Assembly (NCBI GenBank): GCA_965662775.1
Contig: CBFIIW010000005.1
Coordinates: forward strand, 62,001 to 126,000
Length of the DNA: 64,000 nt
Reading direction: 5' to 3'
DNA from: UBA7985 sp002690455
GTDB taxonomy: Bacteria > Pseudomonadota > Alphaproteobacteria > UBA7985
Below are positions 9,196 through 17,530 of this stretch, one piece after another. The notes beneath the pieces were generated by a model. The model was not told where the DNA came from and did not search any database. It was given only the letters and a program-made list of their open reading frames with translations. Numbering within the stretch: the first letter of the stretch is position 1; each line of letters opens with the position of its first letter. A program made the translations under genes and the position numbers.

Positions 9196-10176
9196 TTGGA
9201 CAAGCGCAACATTCACGTGATTGGTGCAGGAGAATTCGGCTCTGCGCTTGCACATGCTTGGTTGCAGGGCGGGCGACAGGTCGCACTCTGGTGCCGCGAC
9301 GCTCAGCAGGCGGCAATCCTCCGTAAATCAGGGCGCAATCCCAAGGTGCCGGAATGCCCGTTACTGCCGGGAATTGGTGGCGGCCACCTGGCTGATTTCG
9401 CTGTTGATTCTGCCCATGATGTCCTGGTGTTGGCGGTAAAGGCACAGTCACAAACTGCGGTTTTTGAGCCCTTGCGCGACCGCTTCGGTTCAAACAATCC
9501 CGTGGTCGCGGTTTCTAAGGGCTTTGCCGACGGCAAAGGAACACTGCTCAGCTCAGCATTGGCGTTGCCGCAGGGAATGGGCGTCCTCAGCGGCCCATCG
9601 TTCTCGCTTGATCTGTTCTCGAACAGGCCGACGGCGGTGACGCTGGCTACAGAATCCAGCGATGAAGCCCTGTTGGCCTTGCTCAGCACGTCACGCCTCC
9701 GATTGTACGCGAGCCGGGATACCGTCGGCGTGCAGGTATGCGGGGCGATGAAAAATATCGTCGCTATCGCTTGCGGTTGCTCCGACGGTATGGGCTTTGG
9801 AGCCAGCGCACGCGCCGCGCTCATGGCGCGGGGGCTGCGGGAACTTGAGCGCGTGACAGAAGTCTTTGGCGGGGATCCGCGCACCGCGGTGGGGCTCGCT
9901 GGGGTCGGCGATCTGGCACTGACCTGTCAGGATGAACAGTCGCGCAATTACAGCTTTGGCCATAATCTGGGAGAAGGTCAGTCTGCAGTGGATCTGCTCA
10001 GTCGGGGAACCACCGTCGAAGGTGCGGCGGCGGCCTTGAGTCTGATCGCATCCGGCCGAGTTTCGGGGCTGTCGCTGCCCATCACCGAGGCCGTGGCCAG
10101 ACTTTCGCGCGGCGAAGGTTCACCGGTGGAAGAAGTCGCGAACCTTCTCAGCCGCAGCCTCGCAGTGGATGTCTGA
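9196..10176 (+). CDS. gpsA: NAD(P)-dependent glycerol-3-phosphate dehydrogenase
   Basis: GpsA reduces dihydroxyacetone phosphate to sn-glycerol 3-phosphate for phospholipid synthesis. The 326-residue protein starts with the Rossmann motif VIGAGEFGSALA and has VLVLAVKAQ, VAVSKGF and LSGPSF. The catalytic-region AMKNIVAIACGCSDGMGFG, GLAGVGDLALTC and the ER/TVEGA segment follow. Translation appears to start at TTG 9196, with a GGAG about 9 nt upstream; no in-frame ATG is suitable. It stands alone on the plus strand between minus-strand genes. Confidence 0.95.
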   Translation: MDKRNIHVIGAGEFGSALAHAWLQGGRQVALWCRDAQQAAILRKSGRNPKVPECPLLPGIGGGHLADFAVDSAHDVLVLAVKAQSQTAVFEPLRDRFGSNNPVVAVSKGFADGKGTLLSSALALPQGMGVLSGPSFSLDLFSNRPTAVTLATESSDEALLALLSTSRLRLYASRDTVGVQVCGAMKNIVAIACGCSDGMGFGASARAALMARGLRELERVTEVFGGDPRTAVGLAGVGDLALTCQDEQSRNYSFGHNLGEGQSAVDLLSRGTTVEGAAAALSLIASGRVSGLSLPITEAVARLSRGEGSPVEEVANLLSRSLAVDV

Positions 10177-10233
10177 AACCGGCGGCGCACACGTTGGCGT
10201 TCACGGCGACGGAGGCGTGTGTTGGCCATGGTG

Positions 10234-13011
10234 CTACTCTGCCGCCTGCATGACGCCGATCGAGCGGGCGAGAAACACGTAGAGCTTGCCAATGTCGGCC
10301 GTAAGGAACGTGGTGTGAAGCAGTTTGGACCGGTCGACTTGATTGGCTTGGCTGAGCAGGCTGTCAAAGGTTTCCAGATAGCGATCAACTTGTTCGGTGA
10401 AGGCCCGGTCCCGCGCATAGAGATCGGCCATGGCACCCGCCCCGACACCGGCACCAACCGGGCTATATCGCTTGAGCAGACGGCGGACTGAAACGCCGCG
10501 GTCTCCGGCTTCGATCGCCCGAACCACATCCGCAGGCAAGTCACCATCGAGAATGGTGTCAACATCGATCGCGACCTGATGCAGTGACTCAACCATCGAA
10601 GCAGCTTCGTTCAGGAAGGCATCCCGCTCACTCTGCTTGACCGTCTGGAGTAGGCGTTCTGACTGTGTCTTAGCTTCTTCAGAAACCCGTACGAGTGTCA
10701 ATTGGTGGTTTTCAGCGGCAATTCCGACTTGTTCGAGGATCTGGCGCAGCTCGTCAGCCTGATCGGCGACCCGTCGTAGTGTGATGTTGCTTTCAGGGTT
10801 GGCGGTGAAATCGCGCAAGGTCTGGACTTGGTCGGCGACCAGCGAGGTGGTGTGTGTCAGCCGCTCAGCCGCCTGACTGGCCGAACTGCTGGCGTCCTGT
10901 GCCGTTGCGTCAAAAACGGCTGCCGCGTCCATTAGAGCGGCCTGAGCGCTATGGATTGCACCAGCCAGCTGCTGCAGACGGTCGTCAACCTGCCCCTCAT
11001 CCAGGCCACGATGGAAGTTCTCCGTTAGACCAGCGAGCCGGTTATGGCAGTCCCAAAGCTGTCCGTTCAGCGCTTCTGTCTGCTGTCGTAGGCCTTCGAC
11101 CGCCTCTACACTCGCCTGCCCCAATGCTGCGACAGACGTGTTCAGACGCTCAGGGCCGTCGGCAAGGTTATCAAACAGCGTCTGGGCGCTGGCCAGCGCA
11201 TCGGTGGTGGCGTGGCGCACCTCGTTGGTGCAGGCCAGCAGACCCTTTGTCTGCTCATCCATCTGATGGGTCACTTCGGCAGCTGTTTCGCGCAGATGCT
11301 CAGCGGCGCGTGGGATCTCCTGCCCCCAGATTACCAACCGTTCCATTTCTTCACCGGCGGTATCGGTCAGGTCGTGGACAAAGCTGGTGACCAAACGGCG
11401 GTAGTTCTCCACCGTCCGCTGAGCGGCGGCATCGATCTGCCGCTGTGCGGCGTTAAAGGCACCATCCTCGTCTTCGAAACGCTCCTGAAGCGCGCTATCC
11501 AGCCGTCGGGCAAGGTGCACAACGGACTCCTCTGCGTGTGCGAAGGCGTTGTCTTCAGCAGCGGTTGCCATTTCCTGTAGCGCTTCCACGCGCTCAGCCT
11601 GGTCTTCCAGAGTTTCCGCCCAGGCATCGCCCAAATCCACATAGCGTTTCTCTGCGGTTTTGGTGGCCTCTATTAGGGTCGCGGCGACATCTTGTGCGCT
11701 GACCTTCAGTGTCGCCTGCACCGATAGTGTCGTATCCTGCAGGCGGCGAGCCCCGCCATTGAGCGACTCTGTGAGCTGCTCCACCCGGTCGGAGACAACA
11801 CCAATGTTGCCCGTCAGGCGATCCCCATTTTCAGAAAGTTCTTCGATGGCCTGCCGTGTGGCACGGGCCGTGTGGGCGCCGACGATATCAGCGGCTTCAC
11901 GTGCCGAATTCATCAAGGTTTCGACCTTCTTCTCGAACTCCCGCGAGATCACATCACCGTAGCCTTCGACGGATGATTGCAGGTGAGAGAGGTGGCCGAC
12001 CTGTGCTTCGATGGCTTCGTGCAGGGCTTCGGCATGGGTGGCGAGATTATCGCCAGCCTGGGCAAACGCGGTGGACTGCTCTTCCAGCCGGTTATGCATT
12101 TGATCCGCAACACCGTTGGCATCTTCAGAAACGGACTTGAGCAGGCTGATCTGAGATTTCAGCTTTTCAGACATGGTTTCTACGTTATTCAGGGCTTCGC
12201 TCGCTGCATCTCGCAGGTTGCGGGTCTCCGCCTCCAGGACCTCGCGGGTGCGGATTGAGGAGGCTTCTGTTTCAGACTGGGCAGCGTCGAGCAGCTCAAG
12301 CCGAGACCATATGGCATCGATCTGCTCATTAAGGCGTGTGTTTGCTGAACTCAGCGTTTCCTGGACTTCTTCAATGGGGGTGACAAGGTTGGCGCGGAAG
12401 TTCTCTCCGGCTTCCCTGACGTCATCCATGGCGTGCTTCATCCGGTTAACCATGCGGTCGATCCGGGCCTCCGCGCCGGACACCTGTTCGGTCTGATCCT
12501 GCAGGGTGGCGGACAGCGTAGTGGTTTGCTCATTCACGCGCTCAGAAAGAGTTTCCAGCACCTCAGACTGGTATTCATAATGACCCGACGCCCGATCAAG
12601 AGAGGACAGGATACCACTGGTCACGCCTTGCAGGTGCTCGACCCGCTCTTCAAAAGCGCGGGTGATGGAGCGGATGTGGCTCTGGGTTTCCTCGGGCATG
12701 ATGTTGACGGTGCGCAAGACGCTGAGTTCTGACATCATAGCGTTGCGCATCCGGGTGCCGACGATCATCAAGCCACACATTAACCAGATCGCCATCAGCG
12801 GCAGCAACCCGCCGCAGACCACCAGCCCGACTTCAGCGGGACTCAGCGCGGCAAATCCCGAAGGACCACCGTAGTAGCCGAACAGGGACCAACCGACAAC
12901 GAACCATGCGCCCGTCAAAATCGCAGCGATCAGTAGCGCTGGGGTCATCGATTCAAACCGGGATTGAGAACGAGATGTGGGCTGGATTGAGGGCTTCATC
13001 TGCGCCGCCAT
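10234..13011 (-). CDS. Large membrane-anchored coiled-coil protein of unknown function
   Basis: A 925-residue protein I do not recognise. Two hydrophobic helices lie near the N terminus (ALLIAAILTGAWFVVGWSLFG, about residues 20-45; VGLVVCGGLLPLMAIWLMCG, about 60-80). About 670 residues rich in Glu, Gln, Ala, Leu and Thr follow, with heptad-like spacing, predicted to be a long coiled coil. The last 130 residues (from FLNEAASMVESLHQVAIDVD) look like a separate globular helical domain. The ATG at 13011 has GGAG 8 nt upstream; a GTG at 13017 is the alternative. A structural or scaffolding role in the envelope, polarity or division is conceivable but only inference. It shares strand with the pyrD operon, 156 bp upstream. 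Confidence 0.85.
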   Translation of the reverse strand: MAAQMKPSIQPTSRSQSRFESMTPALLIAAILTGAWFVVGWSLFGYYGGPSGFAALSPAEVGLVVCGGLLPLMAIWLMCGLMIVGTRMRNAMMSELSVLRTVNIMPEETQSHIRSITRAFEERVEHLQGVTSGILSSLDRASGHYEYQSEVLETLSERVNEQTTTLSATLQDQTEQVSGAEARIDRMVNRMKHAMDDVREAGENFRANLVTPIEEVQETLSSANTRLNEQIDAIWSRLELLDAAQSETEASSIRTREVLEAETRNLRDAASEALNNVETMSEKLKSQISLLKSVSEDANGVADQMHNRLEEQSTAFAQAGDNLATHAEALHEAIEAQVGHLSHLQSSVEGYGDVISREFEKKVETLMNSAREAADIVGAHTARATRQAIEELSENGDRLTGNIGVVSDRVEQLTESLNGGARRLQDTTLSVQATLKVSAQDVAATLIEATKTAEKRYVDLGDAWAETLEDQAERVEALQEMATAAEDNAFAHAEESVVHLARRLDSALQERFEDEDGAFNAAQRQIDAAAQRTVENYRRLVTSFVHDLTDTAGEEMERLVIWGQEIPRAAEHLRETAAEVTHQMDEQTKGLLACTNEVRHATTDALASAQTLFDNLADGPERLNTSVAALGQASVEAVEGLRQQTEALNGQLWDCHNRLAGLTENFHRGLDEGQVDDRLQQLAGAIHSAQAALMDAAAVFDATAQDASSSASQAAERLTHTTSLVADQVQTLRDFTANPESNITLRRVADQADELRQILEQVGIAAENHQLTLVRVSEEAKTQSERLLQTVKQSERDAFLNEAASMVESLHQVAIDVDTILDGDLPADVVRAIEAGDRGVSVRRLLKRYSPVGAGVGAGAMADLYARDRAFTEQVDRYLETFDSLLSQANQVDRSKLLHTTFLTADIGKLYVFLARSIGVMQAAE

Positions 13012-13167
13012 GGGCACTGCTCCTGATCAAAATGCGGGCCCGAAACGGGCTGAAAATCGCCGACTGCCCTGAAATGGATGGGATCAGCCGCATAATGAAT
13101 CAAAAAATAGAACAGTTTTACAGAGGCTTCAACGACTATTTTCGCATAATACTCATGGATGCGGCCA

Positions 13168-15108
13168 TCAGAACTGCAGCCGATGATCCGCAAAGTTGGG
13201 CCACAGGCCCTTTTCCTGTGCTAACCGCTCAACGCCCCGTTGCAGGTTCGGGTCAAGGTCGGCCTGATGGATGCCAGTGTTGACCAGAAGCACATCAATC
13301 CCCGCCGCCCGCGCGCCGGCAACGTCAGTGGTAAAACTGTCGCCGATGGCGAGCACCTGTTGTCGCTGCAGACGCATGGCTCCACGGGCTGCCCGATAAA
13401 CATCCGGAAACGGTTTACCGTGCCACTGTACCGCGCCACCGTCGGCTTCGTACCATTCGGCCAGTGACCCAGCACACAGTTCCTTCGTCGTTCCCCGCAT
13501 CACCACCCGGTCGGGGTTGGCGCAGACCATGGGGAGGCCCGCATCACCGGCTTCGCGCAGCAGCGGGATCCATTCATTGAGATCAGTGCTGGCCTCGGGC
13601 CCGGTGTTGAGAATCCAGTCAGCACGCCGCCCCTCAGGGCTGATGATCGCGTCCTGAAAGCTGAAATCAAGGCCTTCGCGCATGTTGGCGTCTTTTTCGC
13701 CTGCACCGAGATGGAAGCAGACCGGGCCAAGGTCACGATAAAAGGGCAGGCTGCGAGCCTTCAGCCCCTGCCAACTTTCCTCACCGCTGGAAACAATACC
13801 GTCGTAAGCGGCTCGCGGCAGCCCCAGCCTGTCCAACATGATCTGGACGGAAGCCGCACGCCGGGGCGCGTTGGAGAGAAACTGTACCTGAACACCTCGA
13901 ATCCGCGCCTGCATCAGCGCATCAAGCGCTTCCGGGAAAAGCGCTTCTCCGTTGTGCATGACCCCCCAAAGGTCAACGATAAGGCCCCGGTAACCATGCA
14001 GGTCTAGCAGGCGACCAAGCCCCGTGGTGAAGCGTGTGCCCGGGCCCAAATTTTCACCCTGTTTTCGTCGTGGACGCCGTGGTGGCGTTGCTGACAACGC
14101 TTCTGCAAGCGGTTGGACCAATCCTGGCCCACCGTAGATCAGGCCAGTGTATAGTTGCACCAGATCTGCGCCGTGGCGGCGCTTTTCCTCGGCCTGTGCG
14201 GGCGAGCCAACACCGCCGGTACCGAAGATAACAAGGCGATCGTCCGCCTGCTCTCGGATGTTGGCAAGCACTTGAGTGGCGCGCTCGAACAGCGGCTGGC
14301 CGGAGAGGCCACCGGTCTCAGCCTGCGCAGGGCCGCGGAGTCCAGTGGGGCGCTGGATCGTGGTGTTCGTGGCGATCAGGCCCTCGATCCCGCGATCGAT
14401 TGACAGATCGACGATGGACGCGACATCTGCGTCTGCAAGATCGGGGGCAATCTTCAGCAGAAGCGGGGTGGGAGGACCTTTGACACGCGCGTCGAGCGCA
14501 AGATCCAGGATCCGCGCGAGAGCGTCGATGGTTTGGTGGTCGCGAAGGCCGGGCGTGTTCGGGCTGGAGACATTGATAACCAAGTAGTCGGCGATATCTG
14601 CGAACCGACGGACGCCAAAGGCGAAGTCCTGCGGTATGTTCTCAGACGTTTTGTTGGCGCCTAGATTGACCCCAAGCAGGGCGGGGCGCTGCTCCGGCCG
14701 GAGCGCGTCGAGGTTGCGCCGGACAAGGTCATGACCACCAGAATTGAAGCCGTACCGGTTAACCACGGCGCGATCAGCGGGGAGGCGAAACACCCGCGGG
14801 CGCGGGTTACCGGGCTGCGGCAAAGGGGTTACGGAGCCGACTTCGACGGCGCCAAACCCAAGGGCTGCGAGCGCTGGGACGGCTTCTGCATTTTTGTCAA
14901 AACCGGCTGCCAATCCGAGGCGGTTGGGAAGGGTCTTGCCGAACAAGCGGATGACGCCAGCATGATCCGTATCAGGACCTGAGGCTTCGACTCGCTCCTG
15001 TGTGAAACGGGGATGCAAGCCCAGACGCAGGCCGAGCAGGGTTAGCCGATGCGCGGTTTCCGGATCTACAAGCCTCAATATTTGAGGGGTGAATGTCCAC
15101 AGAGACAT
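13168..15108 (-). CDS. pyrD: Dihydroorotate dehydrogenase (quinone, class 2) fused to a class IIA HAD phosphatase
   Basis: Residues 1-345 are class 2 PyrD, which oxidises dihydroorotate to orotate at the membrane with quinone. Motifs are LGLAAGFDKNAEAV, VVNRYGFNSGG, the NVSSPNTPGLR loop with the class 2 catalytic Ser, LLLKIAPDLA, ATNTTI and FGTGGVGSPAQAEE. After a linker of about 25 residues the frame continues into a HAD subfamily IIA domain (TIGR01459-like): DLWGVMHNGEALFPEAL with the catalytic Asp, FLSNAPRRAASV, CANPDRV and GDSFTTDVAGARAAG. No stop or restart separates the halves. The HAD substrate is unknown; NagD relatives hydrolyse UMP. It is last in an operon after lysK and the DUF952 gene, 3 nt away. 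Confidence 0.93.
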   Translation of the reverse strand: MSLWTFTPQILRLVDPETAHRLTLLGLRLGLHPRFTQERVEASGPDTDHAGVIRLFGKTLPNRLGLAAGFDKNAEAVPALAALGFGAVEVGSVTPLPQPGNPRPRVFRLPADRAVVNRYGFNSGGHDLVRRNLDALRPEQRPALLGVNLGANKTSENIPQDFAFGVRRFADIADYLVINVSSPNTPGLRDHQTIDALARILDLALDARVKGPPTPLLLKIAPDLADADVASIVDLSIDRGIEGLIATNTTIQRPTGLRGPAQAETGGLSGQPLFERATQVLANIREQADDRLVIFGTGGVGSPAQAEEKRRHGADLVQLYTGLIYGGPGLVQPLAEALSATPPRRPRRKQGENLGPGTRFTTGLGRLLDLHGYRGLIVDLWGVMHNGEALFPEALDALMQARIRGVQVQFLSNAPRRAASVQIMLDRLGLPRAAYDGIVSSGEESWQGLKARSLPFYRDLGPVCFHLGAGEKDANMREGLDFSFQDAIISPEGRRADWILNTGPEASTDLNEWIPLLREAGDAGLPMVCANPDRVVMRGTTKELCAGSLAEWYEADGGAVQWHGKPFPDVYRAARGAMRLQRQQVLAIGDSFTTDVAGARAAGIDVLLVNTGIHQADLDPNLQRGVERLAQEKGLWPNFADHRLQF

Positions 15109-15111
15109 GAA

Positions 15112-15459
15112 TCAGTCCAGTCTCTCTGGGAAAATGTGTCTCCCGCGCACATCCAGTGGTAACGGCACGGTCCAAAGGGCCTCGGCAGGGCTTAACGCGC
15201 GGTACAGGTGCGGGAAGGCAATGCCATCGCGGGAGGCCTCCCACTTCAGCGCTGGACCCAGCGCGTCAGCGGCGCAGCATACCAGCAGCAGATCGCTCTG
15301 CCCGGCTCGGTGTTTGGCTGCAGAACCGGCGATAAGGGCGCCAGTCGAGAAATGGATGAAGCCATCCCGCCGATCATCGGCCGACCCGATATAGCTGCCT
15401 CTCTCGACGGCGGTCGCCCAGTCGCTCTTGTGCGCCATGTGGTAGATGAGGGCGGTCAA
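15112..15459 (-). CDS. DUF952 family protein
   Basis: A 115-residue cytoplasmic protein of the DUF952 family, whose biochemical function is unknown. Family features are the N-terminal IYHMAHKSDW, GFIHFSTG, the LLLVCCAADAL strand and the FPHLYRAL segment near the end. The start overlaps the lysK stop by 4 nt (ATGA) and the stop lies 3 nt before pyrD, so it is a middle gene of a three-gene operon. Members are commonly carried beside pyrD in alphaproteobacteria, from memory of the family's context. Confidence 0.88.
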   Translation of the reverse strand: MTALIYHMAHKSDWATAVERGSYIGSADDRRDGFIHFSTGALIAGSAAKHRAGQSDLLLVCCAADALGPALKWEASRDGIAFPHLYRALSPAEALWTVPLPLDVRGRHIFPERLD

Positions 15460-17060
15460 CGGGTTGCGCCGGCCGCCAGTTCACCGCGGATCCCTTGCTG
15501 AAGGAGAGAGCGGGTTTCAGCCACGCCATAGAGGGCAATGAAAGAACCGAAGCGTGGACCCTGATCCTGTCCGAGCAGCACCTGATACAAGGCCTGAAAC
15601 CATTCGCGCAGGTTCTCGTAACCCGCGGCTTTTCCGACGGTAAATACGGCAGTCTGGAGGTCTTCGACTGAAGCATTCTTCCCTTCGAAGCCTGCGAGCG
15701 CCGTATCGAGTTCGGTGAAAGCGGCGGACTCAGCCTGCGTCGGCGTGCGGTAGGATTTCGTGGGTGCCACCCGGTCCCGATAGTACGAAACTGCGTGGTC
15801 AACGAGTTTGGCAAGGAAGGGGGTCGTCTCCGGCCCCGCTTTCGGGCGGTAGCGCTGAATGAACGCCCAAAGCACAGCGGGGTCATTGGCGTTTACAACT
15901 GAAGCGAGGTTAAGCAGCATGCCAAAGGAGACACCGTCTTCGGCTGCGGGTACTCGGTCTTGCCCGTGGATGTGCCATGCGGGGTTTTCTAGCTTCTTCT
16001 CGCCAGCCTCACTCGGGAATTTTTCGAGGAAAGTGACGTAATCATCAACCGCCTTCGGGATGACGTCGAAATGAAGCTTTTTCGCCGCGCGGGGGCGTTG
16101 GAACATATACAATGACAGGGATTCTGCTGGTCCGTAGTCGAGCCACTCCTCGATGGACAGGCCGTTGCCCTTGGATTTGGAGATCTTCTGGCCCTGCTCA
16201 TCGAGGAACAGTTCGTAGGAAAAGCCCTCTGGTGCGGGGCCACCCAGCGCACTGGTGATTCTGGCGGCGATTTTGGCGCTGTCGATCAGATCCTTTCCAT
16301 ACATTTCGTAGTCGACCTGCAGGGCATACCAGCGCAGAGCCCAGTCGGGTTTCCACTGAACTTTGCAAGATCCGCCGGTGACCGACTGCGTGATGTCGTC
16401 GCCAGTTTCGGGCTCGCGATAAGTGATGGTGCCAGCACTTGCATTAAGGCTCAGCATCGGCACTTGCAGCACCTTACCGCTGACGGGCGAGATGGGCAGG
16501 AAGGGCGAATAGGTCGCCTTTCGCTCGCCTCCAAGGGTCGGGAGCATGATTCCCATGACTTTTTCGTAGATTTCGGCCATCCGCACCAAAGCCTCGTCGA
16601 ATTCGCCAGACTGGTAGGTTTCAGTGGAGGATTTAAACTCGTAATCAAACCCGAAGCTGTCGAGGAAACGCTGCAGCCGTCGGTTATTCTGAGCGGCGAA
16701 CGACGCTTCCTCTCCGAAGGGGTCCGGCACCTGTGTAAGCGGTTTGTCGAGTGCTTTGGCCAGCATCGCCTGATTTGGGACATTAGTGGGCACTTTCCGC
16801 AGCCCATCCATGTCGTCAGAAAAGGCGACCAGCTTGGTCGGGATATCGGGGCACAGAGCTTCGAAGGCGCGCTTGACCATCGTTGTACGTGCAACTTCAC
16901 CGAAAGTGCCAAGGTGCGGTAACCCGGAAGGACCATAGCCGGTTTCAAAGAGGACGTACCCCTTGGTGGGCGCCTTGCCATTCAGCCGTTTCTTGAGCTT
17001 CTTTGCTTCTTCGAAGGGCCAGGCACGGGCGGCGTCGGCGAGCTGGGGGATCGCTGTCAT
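15456..17060 (-). CDS. lysS: Lysyl-tRNA synthetase, class I
   Basis: Charges tRNA-Lys with lysine. The 534-residue protein is the archaeal-type class I enzyme that many alphaproteobacteria use instead of class II LysRS. The HIGH-like motif reads HLGT near residue 50 (GYGPSGLPHLGTFGE) and the KMSKS motif reads KISKSKG near residue 295. The zinc or anticodon-binding helical region forms the C terminus. It is first in the operon lysK - DUF952 - pyrD/HAD. Some annotators use lysK for this class. Confidence 0.96.
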   Translation of the reverse strand: MTAIPQLADAARAWPFEEAKKLKKRLNGKAPTKGYVLFETGYGPSGLPHLGTFGEVARTTMVKRAFEALCPDIPTKLVAFSDDMDGLRKVPTNVPNQAMLAKALDKPLTQVPDPFGEEASFAAQNNRRLQRFLDSFGFDYEFKSSTETYQSGEFDEALVRMAEIYEKVMGIMLPTLGGERKATYSPFLPISPVSGKVLQVPMLSLNASAGTITYREPETGDDITQSVTGGSCKVQWKPDWALRWYALQVDYEMYGKDLIDSAKIAARITSALGGPAPEGFSYELFLDEQGQKISKSKGNGLSIEEWLDYGPAESLSLYMFQRPRAAKKLHFDVIPKAVDDYVTFLEKFPSEAGEKKLENPAWHIHGQDRVPAAEDGVSFGMLLNLASVVNANDPAVLWAFIQRYRPKAGPETTPFLAKLVDHAVSYYRDRVAPTKSYRTPTQAESAAFTELDTALAGFEGKNASVEDLQTAVFTVGKAAGYENLREWFQALYQVLLGQDQGPRFGSFIALYGVAETRSLLQQGIRGELAAGATR

Positions 17061-17197
17061 GGACTTGGTTTTCCTGCACGATTGGACCTGCGGGATCTTT
17101 TAGTCGCTTTGGCCGGCCGACAAAATTCCACAAAGCTGCATGGCCGACCAAACAAGCGTGAAAATTATCTGGGCCGATTGCGCGTGGGAGGGCCGAA

Positions 17198-17212
17198 GGC
17201 CGCGAAGCGGCC
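17198..17212. repeat. Short hairpin, GGCCGC-GAA-GCGGCC
   Basis: A perfect 6-bp inverted repeat with a GAA loop. A near-identical 5-bp version (GCCGC-GAA-GCGGC) occurs at 17496-17508 in the same intergenic region. These resemble dispersed small palindromic elements. No T-run follows, so a terminator is not supported. Confidence 0.5.
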
Positions 17213-17495
17213 AAGGTCCGAGCGCGCCACTATTCATGTTTCGGCTGACACTGAGCTTGAATGTCGCGATGTTCGTCTGGCAGCGTTTGTCCTGAGCCAG
17301 TCATCGCCCCTGTGATCGGGGAGGAGCCCCGCCATGAGACAGGGTTGCGCCCGGTCGGCTACCGCCTCCGATCAACAAAAACCACCAACCCAGCGAACCC
17401 CTTTCGACAAAACATTGGAATAGCGTCACGCCAAAGCAAAGCGAGTCGAGGCGAGGCGAGGCATGTCCGGTGAGTTGCGCGGGAGAGATTTGTAA

Positions 17496-17508
17496 GCCGC
17501 GAAGCGGC
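17496..17508. repeat. Short hairpin, GCCGC-GAA-GCGGC
   Basis: Second copy of the GAA-looped palindrome, about 25 bp from the ftsK stop codon. It could form a stem at the 3' end of the ftsK transcript, but it lacks a downstream U-run on the minus strand. Confidence 0.45.
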
Positions 17509-17530
17509 GTCAAATCGAGCATGCAACCCT

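Larger units (their letters stand above)
17061..17530 (+). other. Intergenic region between ftsK and lysS, no gene seen
   Basis: About 470 bp lie between the ftsK stop and the lysS start. Open frames here show no protein-like composition. It holds two short GAA-looped inverted repeats (listed separately) and GC-rich direct repetition (gcgag/gcgaggcgag around 17445-17462). It should contain the lysS promoter, which I cannot place with confidence. Confidence 0.5.

Noticed and set aside
9211..9220. Third parS site (TTCACGTGA) at the start of gpsA
   Set aside because: Only the central 9 bases match and the flanks are wrong; it is far from parAB and below the usual specificity.
17082..17473. Open frames in the ftsK-lysS gap
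   Set aside because: Composition is not protein-like, there is no ribosome-binding site, and frames overlap each other.
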